Assembly: GCA_958346165.1 (NCBI GenBank)
Contig: CATVQO010000059.1
Span: 1 to 7,858, forward strand
Length of the DNA stretch: 7,858 nucleotides
DNA from: an uncultured Collinsella sp.
GTDB taxonomy: Bacteria > Actinomycetota > Coriobacteriia > Coriobacteriales > Coriobacteriaceae
Direction of reading: 5' to 3'
The notes beneath the pieces were generated by a model that was given only the letters and a program-made list of their open reading frames with translations, ran no database searches and was not told the origin of the DNA. The position numbers were made by a program, and so were the translations under genes. Positions 1 to 5,898 of this stretch are shown here, piece by piece; the first letter of the stretch is position 1; each line of letters begins with the position of its first letter.

Positions 1-2693
1 TCGCGATTGATAATGTGCCAAACCTCGATCAGCACGATACCGAAGACCTCATCGAAAGGATTCGCGGCCTGCGCGCTATGGGGGTAGGGGTCTTTATTTC
101 CTGCCGTCCTTCAAATCGTCAGCTGATTCATGGGCTGGGCGATTCGGTTAAGATCAATGCGCAGATGCTCAAGGTGCATGCCTATGAGTATTCGGCGTGG
201 GCATCGGCGTTTTCGATCAGCACATCGCTCGACTTTTATCAGCTCACGCAGGGCGTGCCTGAGCTCGTTTCGGCATTGCAGACAGGTCTGTATGGCCAAG
301 GCGACGTAGCCGGTCTGCTCGAAAACGAGATTGTCAACGTATATGGCGCGGCACTTGCCGATCTGGCTTCGCTCGACAATAATGCGCTGTTTTGCGTGGC
401 ATGTCTCATGGTTTTGATGGGCGAGGGCAATATCGCAGAACTCGAGGCTTGCGGGGTGAGGCTGTCGATGGTCGACCAGTCCTACTTTGTACGCGACTAC
501 CCGATCTTTGGCTTGGATCCCGCCGAGCGGAGTTTTACGTGTCTGGGCACGGAGGATAACGGACGCTTGCGTTTGCGTAAGTTGGTGGCCGAGGTTCGCC
601 CCGAACTTGTTCCGAGGGCGGCCCGGATTTTGCTTAAGGCGGGCCGATGCGATGCGGCGATGGGCCTGGCGGACGCCTTTTTGGACCGTGAAGCGGTCCT
701 TGAACTCGCTGGGCAGTATGGGGTCGATCTGGCTCTGACGGGGCACGGGGCCGATATCTGCCGAGCAGCGCTGGGCACGATCGATGCCGACGATCCGGCT
801 CCAGAGCCAACGCCTGCCGAGGCGCTCGGCGTATATCTGGCAGCGGTCAGCGTGTCCAATACAAAGCTCGCTCGCTATATGGCATCGGTTATCGAGCGCG
901 GGGGCGAACGGGCGGCCTGCGAAATAGACTCTGTTTCATGGAGGGTGGCCCAGACACTGACGGCTGTTTGCTATGGGGACAACGGGCTTGGGCTCCCTAC
1001 GAACCTGGCCGTGCCAGAAATCGAGACATCCCATACCGCACTCGATATGTTGTCTGCGCATATCGAGGTCAAGCGATGCCTGACCGAACGAGGAGATGAC
1101 GGCGACGTTCTACAGCAGCTCAAAACGAGCAAGGCCTACGACTGCGAGCTCGACATCGCGGGGATTGTTATACGGGCCGATAGTATGCTGGTGGAGCTCT
1201 TTGACGGGTCGTTTGCGGGAACCGACGAGCGCGACGACGAGATGACGGTGGTGCGGGAGGCGCTCGACGTACGTGGGCTTAAGGCGATGGCTATCTGGGT
1301 GCGCATGGTGTTGGCGGCACGGCGGCTCCTTTCCGGCTTGCCGGTAACCGACGATGCGGCGTTCAACGAGCTCGATCGTTTTGCCGTGCGCATGCGCGAC
1401 AACCAGATTCAGCTGTTTGGCCTGTTGTTAGAAGGCTGGCAGTCGCTGGCAGAGGGACGGCCGGTTAATGCAAAGTTCCGTGCGGTCCAAGTGCTCAAAC
1501 TTGCCGAGGAGTCGATTGCGTACATGCGCGATAACGCATTGCTGCTGGAGCGCGCAGCGTATCTGCGAAATACATCGATGGTTTCGGTGCGCGAGGAAGC
1601 GGAGCTACTCGATATAAGCCAGACGCAGGTTGGTGGAGCAGAAGCCTGGATGGTGGCGCTGCATTTGGCCTGTGCGGGGCGAGATAGCGATCTTGCGGCC
1701 TGGATGTCCATGAATCGTGCGGGGATTCTAGAGCCATCGTATCGGCTCTTTGCGCGCCTTGCCATGCATTGTCTGGGCGAGCCGGCGGGCAGGATACGCA
1801 AGAAGCTTCCCGTGCGCGAGCTGTCGCGGTACTCGCTGCGCGACGATTTGGAAGGGGAGGGCGAGCGCCTGTTCCAGGCCGGCGAGGTTGAAGCCGTCGA
1901 TACCATCGACCATATCGAGATTCGCATGTTTGGTGCGTTTCGCGCCGAGCGCGACGGGTTTCCCATCACGGATAAAATGTGGCGCCGCAAGAAGGCGGCG
2001 ACGCTTGCCGAGCGGCTTGCACTGGGCATGGATGCGCTCGTCGATCGTGAGACGCTGGCCATGGAGCTGTGGCCCCATGCCGAGTTCAATAGCGCCCGCA
2101 ACAACCTGTACTCGACGATATCGCGCTTGCGGTCGGCTTTGGGGCCGACGCCGGATGGCAAGTCGTGTGTGCTCATCCAAAATGAATGCATCGGACTCAA
2201 CAGCGACTACGTCAAGACCGATGTACGGCTGTTCGACCAGATAAGCCGCGAGGTTTTGGGAAATCGCACGGGTGCGCGCGGGCCCCATTTAGTTGAGCTG
2301 TGCCTTAAGATTGAGCAGCTTTATGCCGGACCGCTGTATGTTCCCAATGGCTGTAATCCCACCTACTTTTTGCGCATGCGGCGCATTATGCAGTCAAAGT
2401 ACATCGATTGCATGATTAAGGGAGCAAATGCCGCTCTAGAAGAAAACGATCTGCAGTCGGCGATTTGGCTGGCGGAGTCGGGGCTTCGACAGGAAACGGC
2501 GCGTGAGGATATGGTGCGCTGCGCCATGCGCGTCTACAGTGCGGCGGGGCGGCGGCGCGATATCGTCGAGCTGTACAGCGGGCATATGCACCACCTGAGG
2601 GAGCAGGTCAATGGCGTGCCCGAGCCCGAGACGCGGCGTCTATACGAGCGCTTGGTGGAGGGGCGGCTCAATCGCGTGCTGGTCGAGCGATAA
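1..2693 (+). CDS. Large BTAD/SARP-like transcriptional regulator with N-terminal NTPase remnant (5' partial)
   Basis: The frame is open to the left edge. Codons before the GTG at 15 read Ala-Ile-Asp-Asn, so that GTG is internal and the true start lies outside the window. The edge residues (AIDNVPNLD) resemble a Walker B strand, and VFISCRP at 90-110 resembles the next strand of a STAND/AAA-type NTPase; the Walker A loop would lie upstream. From about 111 to 1910 the protein is mostly helical with no domain I can name. From about 1914 (IEIRMFGAF) an OmpR-like winged helix begins. It contains a WRRKKAATLAERLAL helix and, at 2064-2144, the ELWP...ARNNLYSTISRLRSALG recognition region typical of SARP proteins. 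A bacterial transcriptional activator domain (BTAD) follows from about 2220 to near the stop. By family knowledge this should be a cytoplasmic, NTP-dependent, DNA-binding activator. Its signal and targets are not visible. The gene stands alone on the plus strand, convergent with yhbY. Confidence 0.85.
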   Translation, partial: AIDNVPNLDQHDTEDLIERIRGLRAMGVGVFISCRPSNRQLIHGLGDSVKINAQMLKVHAYEYSAWASAFSISTSLDFYQLTQGVPELVSALQTGLYGQGDVAGLLENEIVNVYGAALADLASLDNNALFCVACLMVLMGEGNIAELEACGVRLSMVDQSYFVRDYPIFGLDPAERSFTCLGTEDNGRLRLRKLVAEVRPELVPRAARILLKAGRCDAAMGLADAFLDREAVLELAGQYGVDLALTGHGADICRAALGTIDADDPAPEPTPAEALGVYLAAVSVSNTKLARYMASVIERGGERAACEIDSVSWRVAQTLTAVCYGDNGLGLPTNLAVPEIETSHTALDMLSAHIEVKRCLTERGDDGDVLQQLKTSKAYDCELDIAGIVIRADSMLVELFDGSFAGTDERDDEMTVVREALDVRGLKAMAIWVRMVLAARRLLSGLPVTDDAAFNELDRFAVRMRDNQIQLFGLLLEGWQSLAEGRPVNAKFRAVQVLKLAEESIAYMRDNALLLERAAYLRNTSMVSVREEAELLDISQTQVGGAEAWMVALHLACAGRDSDLAAWMSMNRAGILEPSYRLFARLAMHCLGEPAGRIRKKLPVRELSRYSLRDDLEGEGERLFQAGEVEAVDTIDHIEIRMFGAFRAERDGFPITDKMWRRKKAATLAERLALGMDALVDRETLAMELWPHAEFNSARNNLYSTISRLRSALGPTPDGKSCVLIQNECIGLNSDYVKTDVRLFDQISREVLGNRTGARGPHLVELCLKIEQLYAGPLYVPNGCNPTYFLRMRRIMQSKYIDCMIKGANAALEENDLQSAIWLAESGLRQETAREDMVRCAMRVYSAAGRRRDIVELYSGHMHHLREQVNGVPEPETRRLYERLVEGRLNRVLVER

Positions 2694-2725
2694 AAAACGG
2701 GCGCCCGAAGTACTTGGGCACCCGT
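2692..2725 (-). terminator. Intrinsic terminator of yhbY, in the convergent junction
   Basis: A 10-bp stem pairs 2697-2706 with 2716-2725, with one G-U or A-C position and a 9-nt loop. On the minus strand it is followed by six U residues (complement of A2692-A2697), so it terminates yhbY transcripts well. On the plus strand the same hairpin follows the regulator's stop codon (2691-2693) by 3 nt but has no U-run after it. It would therefore be a weaker terminator in that direction. Confidence 0.75.
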
Positions 2726-2762
2726 AAGCTTGCTATGTGTTGGATCGCCGGATCATTGGTTC

Positions 2763-3062
2763 TTAGACGAGCTTGATCTTCTCGATGTCCTTGCGCGAGG
2801 ACTCGCGATACAGTGAGAACTTGCGGCCGATGACCTGGACGACCTCGGCGTGGCAACGCTCAGCGAGCTCTTCGGCGGCCTCGCGGGCGGAAAGACTGGA
2901 GCCATCGAGCACGGAGCACTTAACGAGCTCGTGCTTCTCCAGATAGGCGACCGTCTGCTCGACGGTGCCCTCGTTGACATCGGACTTGCCGATGATGATG
3001 GCGGGGTTGAGGTGATGGGCCATGCTGCGAAGCTGCTTGACCTGTGCTCCTGTCAGTGCCAT
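2763..3062 (-). CDS. yhbY: Ribosome assembly RNA-binding protein YhbY (CRS1-YhbY/CRM domain)
   Basis: This 99-residue protein is the usual length for bacterial YhbY, a one-domain KH-like RNA-binding protein that associates with pre-50S ribosomal particles in the cytoplasm. Family hallmarks are the N-terminus MALTGAQVKQLRSMAHHLNP, the central EKHELVKCSVL helix-strand, and the C-terminal VQVIGRKFSLYRES strand. The loop that is normally GxxG (for example GKGG in Bacillus YqeI, from memory) reads G25-K-S-D28 here, so its second glycine is lost. The start at 3062 matches the family N-terminus; the Shine-Dalgarno is only a weak purine run (GCGAGAA) a few nt upstream. It lies 158 bp after the methyltransferase stop. 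That gap holds a small GC-rich inverted repeat (3084-3103) and no promoter I can defend. In many bacteria yhbY sits by nadD or obg, but neither is in this window. Confidence 0.9.
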   Translation of the reverse strand: MALTGAQVKQLRSMAHHLNPAIIIGKSDVNEGTVEQTVAYLEKHELVKCSVLDGSSLSAREAAEELAERCHAEVVQVIGRKFSLYRESSRKDIEKIKLV

Positions 3063-3220
3063 GGGTTCTCGCTTTCTATGTATGGGGCGCCCCGCAATGG
3101 GGCCTTAATCTACGTGAGCTGTCCCACGATAGCGCAGGAACGGCGCGGTGTGGAGCGCGTTTGCCCAGTTCAAAAAGAATGCGGATGCCGAGTGAGTGGG
3201 CGGTGCGGGCTGCGAACAGA

Positions 3221-4108
3221 CTACGAGCGGGGTGCAGAGACCGGCTCCCATGCAATAAACGCCCAACGGACCTTGCGGACGTGGTCGAGTATATAGCGTC
3301 CCTGCGGCACACCCTTGGAGCCCGGCTCACCGGCATGGGGATTCTCAATCATGTGTTGAGCGATATAGTCGCGCAGGCGGTCGATCTTATCCTCGTTGCC
3401 ATGTTCGAGCATGCGAGAAAAGTCTGCCACGCCCGCCTCGAGACTATCGAAGGTGTCGCGGCGGGGCGATTCAAAGTATGTAACCTGTGGCAGCGCACCC
3501 ATCTGAATAAGGATGTTAAAGGCATACACAAAACCATTACTGCAGGTAACCGAGGCACCGATAGCGTTCATCAAGTGCAGATCATAGCGCGGGCTGGAGT
3601 TGGCGACCATCGTGACAGCACAACGCCGACGAGCCGTACGGTCAAGCTTGGCAAGCGCACCTTTTAGATTGGTCGTCGTAACCGACCGACTGGCAAAGGC
3701 AACATCCACCGCTTTCGCGACCGGTCCAACCAAATCCCAATCATCATCCCAAGCAAGCTCAAGCGGCGTAATAAGATCTTCGAGCCCGTAATACTCAATG
3801 CCGGCATCAAGCGTGCCCAACATGGCAGGGGAGAAATCAGCCGCAATCACGGAATGCCCAGCCTGAGCAAGCGGAATAGCAATCGACCCAGCCCCACACC
3901 CCATATCAAGCACCGACTCACCAGGCTTCAACGCCAACAGCTTTATAAAATCCCGAGCATAAGGGGCAGTCTCCAACGGCCGAAAATGCCGAGCCCTTTT
4001 ATCCCACTCAAAAGAATCATCAGCCCGTCGCCGAGCAGCTTGCAGGCGCATCCATTCGCCATTCCAATCCGCAGCAAGCAGCTCAGAACGAATCAAATCA
4101 TCAGCCAC
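3221..4108 (-). CDS. Class I SAM-dependent methyltransferase, substrate unknown
   Basis: This is a 295-residue Rossmann-fold methyltransferase that would move a methyl group from SAM to an unidentified acceptor. Motif I is VLDMGCGAGSIAIPLA at residues 66-81, the glycine-rich SAM loop. The acidic residue ending strand 2 is D91 in AADFSPAML. A DVAFASRS stretch (135-142) fits the strand-4 region. The C-terminal half (for example GFVYAFNILIQMGALPQVTY) looks like uncharacterised methyltransferases of anaerobes but gives no substrate. I place the start at the GTG at 4108 because a perfect AGGAGG lies 7 nt upstream. An in-frame ATG at 4168 would add 20 hydrophobic residues, but these are translated from a terminator hairpin and that ATG has no Shine-Dalgarno. 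There is no signal peptide from the GTG start. Codons end in T and G far more often than in metH or the UPF0210 gene, and the plus strand is strongly C-rich here, which may point to a different history. Confidence 0.85.
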   Translation of the reverse strand: MADDLIRSELLAADWNGEWMRLQAARRRADDSFEWDKRARHFRPLETAPYARDFIKLLALKPGESVLDMGCGAGSIAIPLAQAGHSVIAADFSPAMLGTLDAGIEYYGLEDLITPLELAWDDDWDLVGPVAKAVDVAFASRSVTTTNLKGALAKLDRTARRRCAVTMVANSSPRYDLHLMNAIGASVTCSNGFVYAFNILIQMGALPQVTYFESPRRDTFDSLEAGVADFSRMLEHGNEDKIDRLRDYIAQHMIENPHAGEPGSKGVPQGRYILDHVRKVRWAFIAWEPVSAPRS

Positions 4109-4115
4109 GGGCCAA

Positions 4116-4121
4116 CCTCCT
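4116..4121 (-). promoter_or_regulatory. Strong Shine-Dalgarno deciding the methyltransferase GTG start
   Basis: The minus strand reads AGGAGG here, with a 7-nt spacer to the GTG at 4108. It is the best ribosome binding site in the window, and it rules against the upstream in-frame ATG at 4168. Confidence 0.85.
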
Positions 4122-4127
4122 AGCAAC

Positions 4128-4159
4128 AAAAAAGCGACTCCTCCCAAAAGAAGAGCCGC
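4128..4159 (-). terminator. Intrinsic terminator just upstream of the methyltransferase ribosome binding site
   Basis: On the minus strand 4159-4149 pairs with 4144-4134, giving an 11-bp stem with three G-U pairs and a 4-nt loop, followed by six U residues (4133-4128). The G-U positions become A-C mismatches on the plus strand, so the structure fits minus-strand RNA. The U-tract ends only 6 nt before AGGAGG. It either ends transcripts arriving from the UPF0210 gene or acts as an attenuator in the methyltransferase leader. No separate promoter fits between it and the ribosome binding site. Confidence 0.75.
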
Positions 4160-4165
4160 AACCAG

Positions 4166-4196
4166 CATATATCAGAAAGAACCGTTCCAACGCCAA
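4166..4196 (-). promoter_or_regulatory. Possible extended -10 promoter for the methyltransferase
   Basis: On the minus strand TGA-TATATG (4174-4166) resembles an extended -10 element. A TTGGCG at 4196-4191 could serve as the -35, although the 19-nt spacer is long. Transcription would begin near 4159, at the base of the terminator hairpin, putting that hairpin at the 5' end of the mRNA. The match is only moderate. Confidence 0.25.
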
Positions 4197-4197
4197 A

Positions 4198-4238
4198 CCG
4201 CCCTCACAACCAAGGCGGGCAGGAGCGAAGCGACTGCC
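4198..4238. other. Two small adjacent stem-loops in the 317-bp gap 4109-4425
   Basis: CCGCC at 4198-4202 pairs with GGCGG at 4214-4218. GGCAG at 4218-4222 pairs with CTGCC at 4234-4238. The two share base 4218, so they are mutually exclusive at that edge. In plus-strand RNA the second loop would hold tandem G-A oppositions around a GC/GC pair and a GAA loop. I find no reading frame with coding character in the whole gap. It holds, from right to left, the 169-bp near-palindrome, these stem-loops, a possible promoter, a terminator and the Shine-Dalgarno. Stems this short could be chance in GC-rich DNA. Confidence 0.3.
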
Positions 4239-4256
4239 ATGCGGGATAGAACCCAA

Positions 4257-4425
4257 CTGAGGTCCCGTTGTGCGAGAGTCCCGGGGAGGGCAAATATATA
4301 AGGTCGATCGCGAGTTCCGCACGAGCCGGAGAGCACTTAATGTGCTCTCCGTGCGAGTCAGGACTGTCCGAGCAGGCGACCTTATATATTTGCCCTCCTC
4401 GGGACTCCTCGCCCGAACCCCTCAG
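4257..4425. repeat. 169-bp near-palindromic element (MITE-like repeat or rod-shaped structured RNA)
   Basis: The arm at 4272-4306 is the inverse of 4377-4412. There are 30 continuous pairs (4277-4306 with 4377-4406), of which one (4284 with 4399) is G-U on plus-strand RNA and A-C on minus; after a single bulge at 4407, five more pairs follow. The arms contain the AT-rich core CAAATATATAAGG within GC-rich flanks. The outermost bases match again: CTGAGG at 4257-4262 against CCTCAG at 4420-4425. Inside, 4328-4336 pairs perfectly with 4342-4350 around a TTAAT pentaloop, and 4318-4322 pairs with 4351-4355 beyond a 5-nt bulge. The remainder forms a large asymmetric internal loop. The element begins directly after the UPF0210 stop codon and carries no gene. 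I see no convincing target-site duplication. It could be a small non-autonomous transposable element, a REP-like repeat, or a structured RNA. The palindrome itself is certain; its identity is not. Confidence 0.8.
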
Positions 4426-5790
4426 CTAGTTCTTGAGCGAGTTCAGCGGCGCCGGGAAGCGTCCGCCACGGTGGGCAAGCACGGTGCCGGCGTTGGGGTT
4501 CACCGGCATGATGGGCGCACGGCCGAACAGGCCGCCGTACTCGACGCAGTCGCCCGCGCCCTTGCCGATGGCAGGAATCACGCGGACGGCCGTGGTCTTG
4601 TTGTTGATGACGCCGATGGCCATCTCGTCGGCGATGATGCCGGCGATGGTCTCGACCGGGGTGTCGCCGGGGATGGCGATCATGTCCAGGCCAACGGAGC
4701 ACACGCAGGTCATGGCCTCGAGCTTCTCGAGCGAAAGCGCGCCGGCTTCGACGGCGGCGATCATGCCGGCGTCCTCGGATACGGGGATGAAAGCGCCGGA
4801 GAGACCGCCCACGCTGGAGCTGGCCATGACGCCGCCCTTCTTGACGGCATCGTTGAGCATGGCGAGCGCGCAGGTCGTGCCGGGGCCACCGCAGGTGCCC
4901 ACGCCGATGATCTCGAGGATGCGGGCAACGGAGTCGCCGATGGCAGGCGTGGGAGCCAGCGACAGGTCGACAATGCCTTTCTCGACACCCAGACGGCGGG
5001 CTGCCTCACGGCTCATGAGCTCGCCGGCGCGGGTGATCTTAAAGGCGGTCTGCTTGATTTTCTCGGCAACCTCCATCATCGAGGCGGAGTCGGGGAGCGT
5101 CTCCAAGGCAGCAGCCATAACGCCGGGGCCCGAGACGCCAACGTTGATGACGGCGTCGGCCTCGCCACCGCCGTGGACGGCGCCCGCCATAAACGGGGAG
5201 TCCTCGACCATGTTGGCAAAGCAGACAAACTTGGAGGCGCCAACGGAATCCTGGTCGGCCGTGAGTTTGGCGGCATCGATGATGGTCTGGGCGGCCATGA
5301 GCACAGCATCCATGTTGATACCGGCGCGCAGGCTGGCGACGTTTACGCTGGAGCAGACGCGGCTCGTGGTGGCGAGCGCCTGGGGGATGGACTGGATGAC
5401 GCGGCGGTCGGCGTCACCGATGCCCTTCTGGACGAGTGCGGAGAAGCCGCCCAGGTAATCGATACCGAGCGTCTCGGCCGCGCGGTCGAGGGCATGCGCG
5501 ATGGGGGTGAGGTCCTCATCCTTGCAGCACGCGGCGATCTGGGCCACCGGGGTGACGGAAACGCGCTTGTTGACGATGGGGATACCGTACTCGCGCTCGA
5601 GGTTCTCGGCGGTCTCGACCAGATGCTCAGCCGTGTGCGTCACGTGGTCGTAGATCTTCGTGCACATGCGGTCGAGGTTCTCGTCACCGCAACCCATGAG
5701 CGAAACACCCATGGTGATGGTCCTGATGTCGAGGTTCTGCTCCTCAACCATGCCGCGGGTTTCCGCGATTTCTGCGGGCGTGATCGCCAT
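4426..5790 (-). CDS. UPF0210 / PFL family protein (DUF711)
   Basis: This is a 454-residue protein, full length for the UPF0210 family (about 450). Recognisable family segments are [16 protein letters not shown] (16-31), [13 protein letters not shown] (69-81), [19 protein letters not shown] (194-212), [20 protein letters not shown] (313-332), CVCSVGLDM (362-370) and the ending [13 protein letters not shown]. The family shares a fold with pyruvate formate-lyase-like glycyl radical enzymes, hence the name, but I see no glycyl-radical motif. Its biochemical function is not established. The protein looks cytoplasmic, with no signal peptide. I choose the ATG at 5790 because family members start just before the EEQNLDIRT segment and a GGAG lies 7 nt upstream; an in-frame ATG at 5847 would add 19 residues unlike the family and would run back into an intergenic hairpin. 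The family is often paired with a small ACT-domain gene directly upstream, but metH occupies that place here. The stop abuts the near-palindrome. Confidence 0.92.
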   Translation of the reverse strand: MAITPAEIAETRGMVEEQNLDIRTITMGVSLMGCGDENLDRMCTKIYDHVTHTAEHLVETAENLEREYGIPIVNKRVSVTPVAQIAACCKDEDLTPIAHALDRAAETLGIDYLGGFSALVQKGIGDADRRVIQSIPQALATTSRVCSSVNVASLRAGINMDAVLMAAQTIIDAAKLTADQDSVGASKFVCFANMVEDSPFMAGAVHGGGEADAVINVGVSGPGVMAAALETLPDSASMMEVAEKIKQTAFKITRAGELMSREAARRLGVEKGIVDLSLAPTPAIGDSVARILEIIGVGTCGGPGTTCALAMLNDAVKKGGVMASSSVGGLSGAFIPVSEDAGMIAAVEAGALSLEKLEAMTCVCSVGLDMIAIPGDTPVETIAGIIADEMAIGVINNKTTAVRVIPAIGKGAGDCVEYGGLFGRAPIMPVNPNAGTVLAHRGGRFPAPLNSLKN

Positions 5791-5835
5791 CCTTGCGCTC
5801 CTATCTGCCAAAACGAGCATAGTCTTATCTATTCT

Positions 5836-5873
5836 AACGTGCCGCACGTGCCAAGTGGCGCGTGCGGCACGTT
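5836..5873. terminator. Strong 17-bp hairpin between metH and the UPF0210 gene
   Basis: 5836-5852 pairs with 5857-5873 around an AAGT loop. Read as plus-strand RNA, all 17 positions pair (one U-G) and four T residues occur at the 3' edge (5872-5875). Read as minus-strand RNA, the 5849/5860 position is a C-A mismatch and the hairpin is followed by AGAATAGATA, with no U-run beyond the stem. It sits 26 nt after the metH stop, where a terminator would be expected, but it is a poor intrinsic terminator in that direction. It may act with Rho, protect the metH 3' end, or stop antisense transcription. Confidence 0.45.
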
Positions 5874-5898
5874 TTGGTGCTCGGTTATTTCCGTTGTG

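Noticed and set aside
15..17. GTG at 15 as the start of the regulator
   Set aside because: The frame continues open to the left edge with Walker B-like residues, so the protein begins upstream of the window.
3044..3667. A 207-codon plus-strand open frame over the yhbY/methyltransferase junction
   Set aside because: Antisense to conserved coding sequence in its right half, with no recognisable domain or convincing ribosome binding site. It is a shadow frame.
4109..4168. Hydrophobic 20-residue N-terminal extension (possible membrane anchor) on the methyltransferase
   Set aside because: Those codons are the terminator hairpin, its U-tract and the Shine-Dalgarno. The ATG at 4168 has no ribosome binding site, while the GTG at 4108 has a perfect AGGAGG at 7 nt.
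4109..4425. A known riboswitch (cobalamin or SAM class) in the methyltransferase leader
   Set aside because: The metH context made this attractive, but I could not find the B12 box or a SAM-I core, so I only propose an unclassified leader.
4257..4425. 6S RNA gene
   Set aside because: Length and rod shape are similar, but the long near-perfect inverted arms are more like repeat ends and I could not identify a conserved 6S central bubble. It is kept only as an alternative within the repeat call.
5791..5847. 19-residue N-terminal extension of the UPF0210 protein from an ATG at 5847
   Set aside because: It lies partly in the intergenic hairpin, is unlike the family N-terminus, and the ATG at 5790 has a good Shine-Dalgarno.
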